Below are positions 8,742-16,542 of a stretch of DNA of 64,000 nt, piece by piece. Source of the stretch: Nonomuraea thailandensis (GTDB lineage: Bacteria; Actinomycetota; Actinomycetes; Streptosporangiales; Streptosporangiaceae); contig NZ_JAMZEB010000002.1 of assembly GCF_024172165.1 (NCBI RefSeq), positions 10,514,501 through 10,578,500 of the forward strand, in the 5' to 3' direction. The notes below the pieces were generated by a model, which made no database searches, had not been told where the DNA came from, and saw only the letters and a program-made list of their open reading frames with translations. The translations under genes and the position numbers were made by a program. How positions within the stretch are numbered: the first letter of the stretch is position 1; every line of letters starts with the position of its first letter.

Positions 8742-9793
8742 CAGCGTTGATCGGGGACGTCCGGCGGATCGCGGTGCTGCGGGCCAACGCCATCGGCGAC
8801 TACCTCATGGCCGTGCCCGCGCTGGAGGCGCTCAAGCACGCCTACCCCGGCGCGCGCCTGACGCTGCTGGGCACCGCCTGGCACGCCGGGTTCCTGACCG
8901 GCCGGCCGGGGCCCGTGGACGAGGTGGTGGCGCTGCCGCCGATCTCGGGCGTCTCCACCCGGGAGCCCGGGCACGCGGCGCCGGAAGAGCTGTGCGCGGG
9001 GCTGCGGCAGCGGGAGTTCGACCTGGCGGTGCAGATCCACGGGGGCGGGCGGTTCTCCAACCCGTTCGTGCGCCGGCTCGGGGCCAGGGTGACCGCCGGG
9101 CTGCGCGCTCCGGGGGCCGAGCGGCTGGACCGCTGGGTGCCGTACACCGACTACCACCACGAGACCCTGCGTTTCCTGCAGGTGGCGGCACTGGTCGGCG
9201 CGGTGGACGCCGGGCTGGAGCCGCGGGTGACCGTCACCGGGGCCGACCGCGCTGAGCTGTCGCGAGCGCTCGGGCAGCCGCCGCCGGGGCTGGTGGCCGT
9301 GCATCCGGGCGCGACCGACCCGCGGCGGCGCTGGCCGGTGGAGCGCTTCGCCGAGGTGGCCGACCTGACCGGCCGCCCCGTGGTCGTGACCGGCACGCGG
9401 GCGGAGCAGGACCTGGTGATGGGCGTGGTCGAGGCCATGAGCCGGCCCGCCATCCCCGTCGTGGGCGCGCTCGGCCTCGGCGCGCTCGCCGCCCTGTACG
9501 AGCGCTGCGACCTGCTGATCGCCAACGACACCGGCCCGCGCCACCTGGCCGCGGCCGTCGGAACCCCCACGGTCGCCGTCTACTGGTGCGGCAACCTGAT
9601 CCAGGCCGGCCCGCTCAGCAGGACCGCGCACCGGCCGCTGATCTCGTGGACCACGTCCTGCCCGCGCTGCGGCGCGGACGGCGTGGACCCGGCCGCCGAG
9701 CGTTGCCCGCACGACGAGTCGTGGGTGTGCGACGTCTCGGTGGACATGGTGACGGAGCAGGTGGAGGACCTGCTGACCAAGGGGGACCGATGA
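8738..9793 (+). CDS. Family 9 glycosyltransferase (heptosyltransferase-like)
   Basis: 351 residues with the GT-B layout of WaaF/RfaF-type enzymes: N-terminal VLRANAIGDYLMAVPALEAL, then HPGATDPRRRWPVERFAEVA at the start of the nucleotide-binding half near residue 188, and NDTGPRHLAAAVGTPTVAVY near 264. Family members move a heptose from a nucleotide-heptose to an acceptor. Cys-rich CPRCGADGVDPAAERCPHD near the C-terminus may bind a metal. Start ATG 8738, with GGAG about ten bases upstream. It faces hldE, so sugar activation and transfer are encoded together; the acceptor (cell-wall polymer, glycolipid or natural product) is unknown. Its stop overlaps the start of the next gene. Confidence 0.88.
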   Translation: MTALIGDVRRIAVLRANAIGDYLMAVPALEALKHAYPGARLTLLGTAWHAGFLTGRPGPVDEVVALPPISGVSTREPGHAAPEELCAGLRQREFDLAVQIHGGGRFSNPFVRRLGARVTAGLRAPGAERLDRWVPYTDYHHETLRFLQVAALVGAVDAGLEPRVTVTGADRAELSRALGQPPPGLVAVHPGATDPRRRWPVERFAEVADLTGRPVVVTGTRAEQDLVMGVVEAMSRPAIPVVGALGLGALAALYERCDLLIANDTGPRHLAAAVGTPTVAVYWCGNLIQAGPLSRTAHRPLISWTTSCPRCGADGVDPAAERCPHDESWVCDVSVDMVTEQVEDLLTKGDR

Positions 9794-10137
9794 GCGACCA
9801 TGCTGTGCTGGACGAGCTGCGACAGGCCATTGACGAGGTGTTCCACGGGCGCGAGCGGGTGGCGATGCGCGAGGTCTACGCGCAGGCCTCCCGGCACGTG
9901 AGCCTGCCCGCCGACCTGCTGACGCACCTCAACGAGCTGCCCGAGGGCGCCTACGACAGGCGGGAGCTGACCGAGGCGATCAACGAGGTGATCACCCGGA
10001 GGGGCGAGCAGGACACGCTGGGGCTGCTGGAGGTGCCCAGGCAGGCCGGGCCGGCGGAGGAGACGGCGCGCGAGGACACCCCGAAGCGCAGGCCGGCCTG
10101 GCCGGACGAGGACGAGGGGCCCGATCTGATGCGGTAG
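9790..10137 (+). CDS. Small acidic hypothetical protein
   Basis: 115 residues. ATG 9790 overlaps the TGA of the glycosyltransferase (ATGA), so translation is probably coupled. The first 75 residues look like a compact helical domain (LRQAIDEVFHGRERVAMREV, LPADLLTHLNELPEGAYDRR) reminiscent of DUF2795-type actinobacterial proteins; the C-terminus is charged and proline-rich, hence disordered. No catalytic motif. Function unknown; placement suggests a link to the heptose locus, or co-transcription only. Confidence 0.75.
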   Translation: MSDHAVLDELRQAIDEVFHGRERVAMREVYAQASRHVSLPADLLTHLNELPEGAYDRRELTEAINEVITRRGEQDTLGLLEVPRQAGPAEETAREDTPKRRPAWPDEDEGPDLMR

Positions 10138-10196
10138 GCATAGCGGGAGGTGCCGCGCGGCGTCTGAGAGGGTGATGTCGATCCCTGGAGGTGACC

Positions 10197-10706
10197 GTGG
10201 ACGCCGCGGACGAGCAACGGTTCCGCGAGTTCGTGGACGCGCGTTCTCCTGCCCTCATGCGGCTCGGGTTCCTGCTCACCGGTGGTGACCAGCACGCGGC
10301 CGAGGACCTGGTGCAGACCGCGCTGGCGAAGCTGGCGGCCCGCTGGCGGCGGGTGGCGGCACCGGAGGCGTACGCCAAGCAGATCATGTACCGGCAGCAG
10401 ATCAGCTGGTGGCGGGTGAGCACGCGGCGAGGCGAGGTGGTGCAGGCGAGCCTGCCCGACCGGGAGGCGCGCGACGCGCACCACCAGAGCGAGCTGCGCC
10501 TGATGCTGCGCTCCGCGCTGGCCAGGCTCACCGCCCGCCAGCGCGCGGTGGTGGTGCTGCGGTACTACGAGGACCTGCCCGAGCAGGACGTGGCCCGGGT
10601 GCTGGGCTGCTCCATCGGCACGGTCAGGAGCACCGCGCACCGATCGCTCGCGCGGCTGCGCGAGATCGCCCCCGAGCTGGCCCGCGACCTGGAGGTGACC
10701 ACGTGA
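10197..10706 (+). CDS. SigE-family ECF RNA polymerase sigma factor
   Basis: 169 residues, start GTG 10197 six bases after GGAG; the in-frame GTG at 10191 touches the Shine-Dalgarno and is rejected. Region 2 spans about residues 5-70 (FREFVDARSPALMRLGFLLT, HAAEDLVQTALAKL) and region 4 about 105-160 (LTARQRAVVVLRYYEDLPEQ, LGCSIGTVRSTAHRSLARLR), joined by a short linker. ECF factors of this actinobacterial group direct transcription of small stress or envelope regulons. The stop codon overlaps the GTG of the next gene (GTGA), a membrane-anchored beta-propeller protein, so the pair is co-translated. Confidence 0.93.
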   Translation: MDAADEQRFREFVDARSPALMRLGFLLTGGDQHAAEDLVQTALAKLAARWRRVAAPEAYAKQIMYRQQISWWRVSTRRGEVVQASLPDREARDAHHQSELRLMLRSALARLTARQRAVVVLRYYEDLPEQDVARVLGCSIGTVRSTAHRSLARLREIAPELARDLEVTT

Positions 10707-11905
10707 CCCGGCTGCTGCGCGACACGCTGGAGGACTGGGCCGGCGAGGCCAGGGTGCCGGCGGGCCTGGCCGACCGGGCGCTACGGAGGCGCACCTGGCG
10801 GCCGTACGGTGCGGCGGTGCTGGTCGCGGCCATGATCGCGGCTGTCGCCGTGTTCGTCACCGGGCAGCGCGAGCCGGAGCCCGTCGTGCGCCCGCTCACC
10901 CCCATCACGCTGCCGCCCCGGCCCTCGCCCGCGCCTGCGGACGTGCGCACGGACACCGAGCACAGCCCGCCCGCCAAGCTCGTCGCGGCCGGCCGGATGG
11001 CCGTGTCGGCGTACCACGTGCGCACGCTGGAGCCGGTCTCTGGCGAGCAGAAGCGGGTCCGGCGCACCTGGTCCCTGTACGACCCGCGCACCGGCGGCTA
11101 CGAGCGGACGCCGTGGGCGTGGGTGGACGTCGCCCCCGGGCTGCAGGCCGCGGCCGTGATCGAAGGGGACCTGCTCGGCAGGCGCGTCGGGGTGATGGAC
11201 CTGAACACCCGGCAGATGCTGGGCTGGTACGAGCTGGAGCACTCCGTGGGATCCGTCGCCTGGTCGCCCGACGGCACGAGGATCCTGGCCACCGCCTACT
11301 CCGGCTACCCCGACCTCATGCAGGGCGAGGGCGACGAGCTGGGGCCGGTGCGGACCGCCAGCCCGCGTACCGGCTACTACATCATCGACGTCCCGGCGGG
11401 TGAGGCGGTCTACCACGAGCTGGGCCCGCTGCCCAACGGCTTGACCCGAGACGCCGAGCACACCAACGGCAACGGCCGCCAGGACTTCGGCTGGAGTCTC
11501 GACGGCCGGCTGATCTGGGGCCCCACCACCGGCACGCCGGACCGGGTCTTCTACACCCCCGACGGCGTCCAGCAGGAGCCGCCGGAGGGAGAGCGGTACC
11601 GGCGCGGGACGAACCTGTCCGCGACCTCCCCCGACGGCCGCCTCGTGCTGGGGCGGGACGGCCTGCCCACGAAGATCACCGAAGTGGGGACGGGGAACGT
11701 GGCCGGACGGCAGCGGGTGCTGCAACTGCACGCCTGGGCGGACGACGAGAACGTCATCGCGCTCGGCTGCGCGGGCAGGTGCGAGGACGAGTTCGACAAC
11801 GGTCTCGTGCTGGTCAGCGTGGACGGCTCCAGGATGACCCAGCTCGCCGCCAACCGCGACAGCGACGGTGACGGCGCCTGGCGATGGGTGCTCACTCCGA
11901 GGTGA
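10703..11905 (+). CDS. Membrane-anchored beta-propeller protein, likely partner of the ECF sigma factor
   Basis: 400 residues. GTG 10703 overlaps the sigma stop. A short cytoplasmic N-terminus (about 33 residues, RDTLEDWAGEARVPAGLADR) is followed by one transmembrane helix (YGAAVLVAAMIAAVAVFVTG), a proline-rich stalk and an extracellular domain with WD40/TolB-like blades (SVAWSPDGTRILATAYSGYP, DFGWSLDGRLIWGP, LSATSPDGRLVLG). The place of the gene is that of an anti-sigma factor, but the zinc HxxxCxxC signature of ZAS anti-sigmas is absent. I infer a sensor in which the short N-terminus contacts sigma. The last 14 bp overlap the convergent serine hydrolase gene. Confidence 0.8.
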   Translation: MTRLLRDTLEDWAGEARVPAGLADRALRRRTWRPYGAAVLVAAMIAAVAVFVTGQREPEPVVRPLTPITLPPRPSPAPADVRTDTEHSPPAKLVAAGRMAVSAYHVRTLEPVSGEQKRVRRTWSLYDPRTGGYERTPWAWVDVAPGLQAAAVIEGDLLGRRVGVMDLNTRQMLGWYELEHSVGSVAWSPDGTRILATAYSGYPDLMQGEGDELGPVRTASPRTGYYIIDVPAGEAVYHELGPLPNGLTRDAEHTNGNGRQDFGWSLDGRLIWGPTTGTPDRVFYTPDGVQQEPPEGERYRRGTNLSATSPDGRLVLGRDGLPTKITEVGTGNVAGRQRVLQLHAWADDENVIALGCAGRCEDEFDNGLVLVSVDGSRMTQLAANRDSDGDGAWRWVLTPR

Positions 11906-12986
11906 CGCCGTTGCCGAACACCGCCTGGATGAGCTTCTGGTTGGCCTCCTGGAAGGCGGCGGCCATGGACAGCTGGGCGTCGTCGACGTAGTTGAGCGTG
12001 GCGGTCAGGGTGGTGGCGCCGTCGGGGGTGCTGTACATCAGCGCGGCGTGGCCGGCCATGCCGCCGTTGTGGGTGATGAGGGTGCCGCCGCCGGGTGCGG
12101 GCTGGACGAACAGGCCCAGCCCGTAGCCGGCCTTGGCCTCGGGGGTGCACATCTCGGCCAGCAGGTGGTCGGGCAGGAGCTTGCCGGTGAGCAGGGCGGT
12201 GATGAAGGTGTGCAGGTCGCGGCTGGTGGAGATCATGTCGCCGCCGCTGGAGACCCAGGAGGGGTTGTGCTCGGTGACGTCGGTGATCGTCTCCTGGCCG
12301 TCCAGGTCGTAGCGGTAGTAGGCGTGCGGGTGCGGGGCGGGGATGGCGGTCTCGCTGCTGGGCTGGCGGGTGCCGGTCAGGCCGAGCGGGCCGAGGATGA
12401 GCCGGTGCATCTCCTCGGCGATCGGGCGGCCGGTGACGCGCTCGATGAGCAGGCGGGCCAGCACGTAGTTGGTGTTGGCGTAGCTCCAGTCGGTGCCGGG
12501 CTCGAAGCGGGCGGGCTTGGACAGCGACAGCCGGACCAGCTCCTCGGGCTGGTAGGTGTGGAAGCGGTTGTCGACCCACTCGCGGCCGGAGGGGGTGGCG
12601 GGGATGCCGGGGGCGAAGGTGCCGTCCTCGTAGTACTCGCCGGTGTGGTTGAAGATGCCGCTGGTGTGCTGCAGCAGCATCCGCACGGTGATCCGCCGGT
12701 CCAGCCCGAACTCGGGCAGGTAGTCGTCCACCGGCGTGTCGAGGCCGATCCTGCCCTCGGCGACCAGGCGCAGCACCGCAGTGGCGGTGAAGGTCTTGGT
12801 GTTGCTGCCGATCCGCACGTGGCCGTCCACCGGGACCGGCTCGCTGCCGCCCAGCTCGCTCACCCCGGCGGCGCCGGTCCATTCGCCGTGCTGGTCGTTG
12901 ACGCGCAGGGTCACTCCGACGAAACCGGCGTCGATCATCTCCTGGAGGAGCTGCTGCAGTTCGGGGCGGTTGGGGATGGTGGACAT
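11892..12986 (-). CDS. Serine hydrolase, beta-lactamase/DD-peptidase (class C) fold
   Basis: 364 residues. SNTK near residue 61 is the SxxK nucleophile motif, YANTNYV contains the YxN motif, and THNGGMAGH gives the HxG-type third motif, so the full triad of the penicillin-binding/beta-lactamase class C fold is present. No signal peptide is visible, so it is probably cytoplasmic: an esterase or peptidase rather than a classical secreted DD-carboxypeptidase. Substrate cannot be predicted. It diverges from a TetR gene; the 3' end overlaps the propeller gene by 14 bp. Confidence 0.85.
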   Translation of the reverse strand: MSTIPNRPELQQLLQEMIDAGFVGVTLRVNDQHGEWTGAAGVSELGGSEPVPVDGHVRIGSNTKTFTATAVLRLVAEGRIGLDTPVDDYLPEFGLDRRITVRMLLQHTSGIFNHTGEYYEDGTFAPGIPATPSGREWVDNRFHTYQPEELVRLSLSKPARFEPGTDWSYANTNYVLARLLIERVTGRPIAEEMHRLILGPLGLTGTRQPSSETAIPAPHPHAYYRYDLDGQETITDVTEHNPSWVSSGGDMISTSRDLHTFITALLTGKLLPDHLLAEMCTPEAKAGYGLGLFVQPAPGGGTLITHNGGMAGHAALMYSTPDGATTLTATLNYVDDAQLSMAAAFQEANQKLIQAVFGNGVTSE

Positions 12987-13128
12987 GTGGGTGTGCTCCT
13001 TCGAGGGTTCAGGTGAAGCGGGCGGGTGTCGCGCCGTTCATGGGTCTTACGATCACCGGCCGCGCTGACACCGGACCGTCGCCGTCCTGACGCGGCCGCT
13101 GACGCGTCACCGCGAGGGCAGCAGCAAC

Positions 13129-13158
13129 TAGACCGATCGTTCTCGAAAGTGCTACCGT
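13129..13158 (+). promoter_or_regulatory. tetR promoter with near-palindromic operator
   Basis: A -35-like TAGACC (13129-13134) and -10-like TACCGT (13153-13158) are 18 bases apart and end about seven bases before the GTG at 13166, predicting a leaderless mRNA. The near-palindrome AGACCGATCGTTCT (13130-13143; half-sites AGACCGA and AGAACGA) lies over the -35 and spacer. A second copy, inverted and with 12 of 14 bases matching, sits before the SDR gene at 13744-13757. Confidence 0.55.
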
Positions 13159-13165
13159 TCACCGC

Positions 13166-13744
13166 GTGGCAAGGAGCAAGGAGTTCGATCCCGAGGTCGC
13201 GCTGCAGCAGGCGCTGGAGCTGTTCTGGGAGCGCGGTTACGAGGCGACCTCGATGGCCGACCTCGTCGAGCGGCTCGGCCTGGCGCGGGCGAGCGTCTAC
13301 GCGACGTTCGGCGGCAAGCGCGAGCTCTACCTGAAGGCGCTGGAACTCTACCTGGAGCAGCGCAACGTGGTCGATTCGCTGTCCCAGCCGGGGCCCGCGC
13401 TGCCCGCCGTCCGTGCCCTCCTCGACTCCTACGTCGCCGAGATCCTGGCCGACGAGCTGCGGCGGGGCTGCATGGTGGTCAACACGGCCGTGGAGTTCGC
13501 CTCGCGCGACGCGACCGTGCTGGCCAAGGTGGCGTCGAGCTGGGCGGGGCTGGAGGCGGCCCTGGCCGGCACGCTCGTCAGGGCGCGGGCCCAGGGGGAG
13601 ATCCCGGCGGGCAAGGATCCGCACGCGCTGGCCAGGTTCCTGCTCGTGCTGCTGCAGGGGCTCAGGGTGCTCGGCCGGGCCGACCCGGACCCTCGCAGGC
13701 TGCGCGACGCGGTCGAGCAGGCCATGACGGCTGTCCAAATATGA
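13166..13744 (+). CDS. TetR-family transcriptional regulator
   Basis: 192 residues from GTG 13166. The N-terminal helix-turn-helix is clear (ALELFWERGYEATSMADLVE, GLARASVYATFGGKRELYLK); the C-terminal ligand-binding domain contains a RGCMVVNTAVEFA block typical of the AcrR/YcdC-type group whose members sense small organic ligands. It is followed 17 bp later by an SDR gene on the same strand and diverges from the serine hydrolase. Matching operator-like sites at its own promoter and before the SDR suggest autoregulation and control of the SDR. Confidence 0.92.
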   Translation: MARSKEFDPEVALQQALELFWERGYEATSMADLVERLGLARASVYATFGGKRELYLKALELYLEQRNVVDSLSQPGPALPAVRALLDSYVAEILADELRRGCMVVNTAVEFASRDATVLAKVASSWAGLEAALAGTLVRARAQGEIPAGKDPHALARFLLVLLQGLRVLGRADPDPRRLRDAVEQAMTAVQI

Positions 13745-13757
13745 GAATGATTGGTCT
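13744..13757 (+). promoter_or_regulatory. Second TetR operator-like site before the SDR gene
   Basis: AGAATGATTGGTCT matches the reverse complement of the tetR promoter site (13130-13143) at 12 of 14 positions. It overlaps the last base of tetR and ends four bases before the SDR start codon. Confidence 0.5.
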
Positions 13758-13760
13758 TGA

Positions 13761-14525
13761 ATGATGACGGGAAGATTTGCCGGTAAGGTCGCGCTCGTCA
13801 CGGGCGCGAGCGGGGTCGTGGGGCGGGCGGCGGCGCTGGCGTACGCGCGGGAGGGCGCGGCCGTCCTGGTCGCCGGCCGTGACGCCGCCCGGCTGGCCGA
13901 GGTCGTGAAGCTCGTGGAGGAGGGCGGCGGCCGGGCCGCCGCGTTCACCGTCGACCTCACCCGCTCCGCCGAGGTCGCCGCCATGGTCGAGGCCGCCGTC
14001 TCCCGCTTCGGCGCTCTCGACGTGGCGCTCAACGCGGCCGGCGTCTTCGGCACGCTGGCGCCGCTGGCCGACTACGACGAGGACGTCTGGGACGACGTCC
14101 TGGCGGTCAACCTCAAGGGGGTGTTCCTGTCGATGAAGCACGAGATCGCCCACATGCGGGCTCACGGAGGCGGCGCCATCGTCAACGTCTCCTCCAACCT
14201 CGGGGCGCACTGGCGGCTGGCGGGAGCGAGCGCCTACGTCGCCTCGAAGGCCGCGGTCAGCCATCTGACGCGTGCGGCGGCCCGCGACCACATCGCCGAC
14301 GGCGTCCGCGTCAACTCCCTCAGCCCGGGGCCGATCGACTCGCCCATGTCGTCGCGTCCAGGGGAGACGCGGGAGGAGCGGGACGAGCGGATGAGGGCCG
14401 CGCTGCCCATCGGGCGCGTGGCCACCCCCGAGGAGATCGCGGCCGCGGCGCTGTGGTTGTCGTCGCCGGAGTCGAGCTTCGTGGTGGGCGCCGACCACGT
14501 GATCGACGGCGGGGCCACGGCCTGA
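13761..14525 (+). CDS. Short-chain dehydrogenase/reductase
   Basis: 254 residues, classical SDR. Rossmann cofactor motif TGASGVVG at residues 14-21, NAAG near 93, catalytic Ser in VNVSSNLG near 142 and YVASK (YxxxK) near 157, ending with a VVGADHVIDGGATA C-terminus typical of FabG-like enzymes. VAGRDAARL after the second strand has Arg, which favours NADP(H). Oxidoreductase acting on an unknown alcohol/ketone. Adjacent ATGs at 13761 and 13764 could both serve; no strong Shine-Dalgarno. Co-directional with tetR, 17 bp apart, probably its target. Confidence 0.9.
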   Translation: MMTGRFAGKVALVTGASGVVGRAAALAYAREGAAVLVAGRDAARLAEVVKLVEEGGGRAAAFTVDLTRSAEVAAMVEAAVSRFGALDVALNAAGVFGTLAPLADYDEDVWDDVLAVNLKGVFLSMKHEIAHMRAHGGGAIVNVSSNLGAHWRLAGASAYVASKAAVSHLTRAAARDHIADGVRVNSLSPGPIDSPMSSRPGETREERDERMRAALPIGRVATPEEIAAAALWLSSPESSFVVGADHVIDGGATA

Positions 14526-14536
14526 GAACCCGCCGC

Positions 14537-14575
14537 CCCGCGAGGGTGATCGCGCAGAGGAACGCTCCTCGCGGG
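14537..14575 (+). terminator. Inverted repeat between SDR and propeller genes
   Basis: Arms CCCGCGAGG (14537-14545) and CCTCGCGGG (14567-14575) are perfect complements around a 21-base loop, between convergent stops at 14525 and 14632. No U-run, as usual in actinomycetes. Likely a bidirectional terminator. Confidence 0.45.
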
Positions 14576-14631
14576 ATCACCCCGCCGGGGGGCGGCCGCA
14601 CCACACGGACGCGGGAACGCGTCGGTGTCCC

Positions 14632-15942
14632 CTACTCGATCGCGGCCAGGTCCAGGACGAACATCTCGTCCTTGATCCGGTAGGTCATCAGCCGGTCGAG
14701 GCCGCCGTCCGGGATCGCCATGGATCCCGTCGGGTCCGGCCGGAGGCCGAGGTCGGCGGACCTGCCCGTGTCGGCGTCGTACAGCGCCACGACGGGCCGG
14801 CCTCCCGGGCCGGTCAGCGTGACCTTGAAGAAGCGCTCCAGGCCGGCGTCGTCGCCCCGCTGGAAGCCGGTCGGCAGCGCGCGTTCCCGGGAGCCGTCGC
14901 GGTCGCGGACGAAACGGCGCAGGACGATCTGCATCCGCGCCGTGTCGGGGCACCGGCGGGTGCCGCACCTGATCTCCTTGCCGGAGCTGTCGCGGCGGCG
15001 CTCGACCTTGACGGTCTTCCACCGCACCGCCACGCCGGCGCACCGGTCGACGCCGCACCCGACCTCCTCGTCGGACTTGACCACGGCGTCGCGGCGTTCA
15101 CCTGTCTCAACGTTGAGCAGGTCGCGGAAGACCGCCTTTCCCTTGTGGACGCCCACCCACGGCCACTGCAGGACGTGGTGCCGCTCGGCGCCCTTCACCG
15201 GCTGCGGCGTCCCCCCGCTCAGCGGCACCCGGTAGACCCCGCCCTTCTCGTAGGCGAAGACCACGTCGGAGCCGGCCACCGCCAGCCCGTTGATGTGCCC
15301 CTCCTTCATGACGTCGCCGAGGGGGACGTCGGTCACCGGCCGAGGCCGGCCGCCGGTGGCCGGCACCGTCCAGATCCGGGCGACCCGCGGGCTGCCCGCC
15401 TCCTTGTAGGACGCCCACCAGACGATGTGGCCGCCCCCGCCGGCGACGCCGTCGGCGAAGATCGCCGACCCCTTCGTCCGAGGGATCTCGGCGATCCGCG
15501 TGGGCCGGCCGGTGCGCAGGTCGTAGCTCCACAGGAACTGGCGTCTGCCGTCCTGGACGCCCGTCATGACCACCAGTGTGTGGTCGTCGAGGAGCAGCTG
15601 CGGGTAGTACGAGCGGCCGTCGGGCAGCTTGGCCGGGATCTTGCGCACCGCCTGCGGCCACACCTTCTCGACGGGCGGCGGGATCCGGTCCGCCGTCGGC
15701 GTGGGCGCGCGGGTCGCGTTGACCGCGGGCTGCGGCGCCGCCGACGTGCCCATCGCGTTCACCGTCACGGCCGCCCCGCCCGCCACCACGACCACGGCCG
15801 CGGCCGCGTACGCGGCGGCGATCCGCGCCCGCCGCCGGCGATGGCGCGTCCTGACCGTCGCGGCCAGGCCGGGCGAGGCCTGCGGCGCATGCTGCGCGGC
15901 CCCGGACAGGACGCGGCTCAGCTTGTCTTCCAGGTCGGTCAT
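14632..15942 (-). CDS. Membrane-anchored beta-propeller protein, second sigma partner
   Basis: 436 residues from ATG 15942, preceded by AGGAG six bases away and overlapping the sigma stop (ATGA). Same architecture as the 10703-11905 protein: short cytoplasmic N-terminus (LEDKLSRVLSGAAQHAPQAS), basic stretch RTRHRRRRAR, one transmembrane helix (AAAYAAAAVVVVAGGAAVTV), proline-rich stalk, then an extracellular repeat domain with propeller-like blades (FLWSYDLRTGRPTRIAEIP, RIWTVPATGGRPRPVTDVP, GVYRVPLSGGTPQPVKGAE). Four Cys near residues 280-320 (GCGVDRC, RCGTRRC) suggest two disulfides. No zinc anti-sigma motif. Inferred to hold or sense for the ECF factor encoded just upstream. Confidence 0.8.
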   Translation of the reverse strand: MTDLEDKLSRVLSGAAQHAPQASPGLAATVRTRHRRRRARIAAAYAAAAVVVVAGGAAVTVNAMGTSAAPQPAVNATRAPTPTADRIPPPVEKVWPQAVRKIPAKLPDGRSYYPQLLLDDHTLVVMTGVQDGRRQFLWSYDLRTGRPTRIAEIPRTKGSAIFADGVAGGGGHIVWWASYKEAGSPRVARIWTVPATGGRPRPVTDVPLGDVMKEGHINGLAVAGSDVVFAYEKGGVYRVPLSGGTPQPVKGAERHHVLQWPWVGVHKGKAVFRDLLNVETGERRDAVVKSDEEVGCGVDRCAGVAVRWKTVKVERRRDSSGKEIRCGTRRCPDTARMQIVLRRFVRDRDGSRERALPTGFQRGDDAGLERFFKVTLTGPGGRPVVALYDADTGRSADLGLRPDPTGSMAIPDGGLDRLMTYRIKDEMFVLDLAAIE

Positions 15943-16436
15943 CGCATGCTCCTGTGCGGCGCTGGTGAGGAGAGGGAGGAACGCAGCTTGTCCAGGCCAC
16001 GGGACGCCTGGCTGCGCACGGTTCCGGGGGAGATGCCGAGCACCTTGGCGATCTCCGCGTCGCTGAGCTGCTCGTAGTGCCGCAGCACCAGCACGGCCCG
16101 CTGTCTGCGGGGCAGGGCGGCCAGCTCCTGCCAGAGCCCCTGATCCTCCTCGGAAGGGAAGCTCTCGTGGTGAGCACGATCCGGTGGCTCTCCGGTGAGG
16201 TGTTCGCGCCTGCGCCGCCGCCAGATGCTGATGTGCAGCCGTGCCATCGTGGTCCGGGTGTAGCTGTGAGGGTTGTCCTTGCGTCTCACCCTCGGCCAGG
16301 CGCCGCACAGCCGCACCAGCGCTTCCTGCACCAGGTCGGCGGCGTCATGGGGGTTTCCGGTCAGGACGTACGCATAGCGGAGCAACGCGTCCGTGTGCTC
16401 TGCCACGAAGTCGTCGAAGCCGGGTTCGTCGTCCAC
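15939..16436 (-). CDS. SigE-family ECF RNA polymerase sigma factor (second copy)
   Basis: 165 residues from GTG 16436, with GAAGGGA upstream. Region 2 (FDDFVAEHTDALLRYAYVLT, AADLVQEALVRLCGAWPRVR) and region 4 (LPRRQRAVLVLRHYEQLSDA, VLGISPGTVRSQASRGLDKL) are both present with the short linker of the SigE family. Co-translated with the propeller protein. It is the same two-gene design as 10197-11905, so the two modules probably arose by duplication or parallel recruitment, and they lie only 4 kb apart in opposite orientation. A candidate ECF promoter lies at 16464-16490. Confidence 0.92.
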   Translation of the reverse strand: MDDEPGFDDFVAEHTDALLRYAYVLTGNPHDAADLVQEALVRLCGAWPRVRRKDNPHSYTRTTMARLHISIWRRRRREHLTGEPPDRAHHESFPSEEDQGLWQELAALPRRQRAVLVLRHYEQLSDAEIAKVLGISPGTVRSQASRGLDKLRSSLSSPAPHRSMR

Positions 16437-16463
16437 TTGTCGTCCCTTCGGTAGTCACGTCCC

Positions 16464-16490
16464 AGACGGCCGAAGGGGCCAGGATGTTGC
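16464..16490 (-). promoter_or_regulatory. Candidate ECF-type promoter upstream of the second sigma gene
   Basis: On the minus strand GCAAC (16490-16486) and CGTCT (16468-16464) are separated by 17 bases, the spacing and bases expected of ECF -35 (AAC) and -10 (CGTC) elements. It would allow autoregulation. By eye only. Confidence 0.4.
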
Positions 16491-16542
16491 ACCGTCCGGC
16501 CATCGTCTTGGCCGCGGGGCCGTTCCTGTGGTCAGGTACAGC

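Noticed and set aside
10138..10196. CGTCTG element before the first sigma gene as an ECF promoter
   Set aside because: No AAC-type -35 at the right distance, unlike the second sigma gene.
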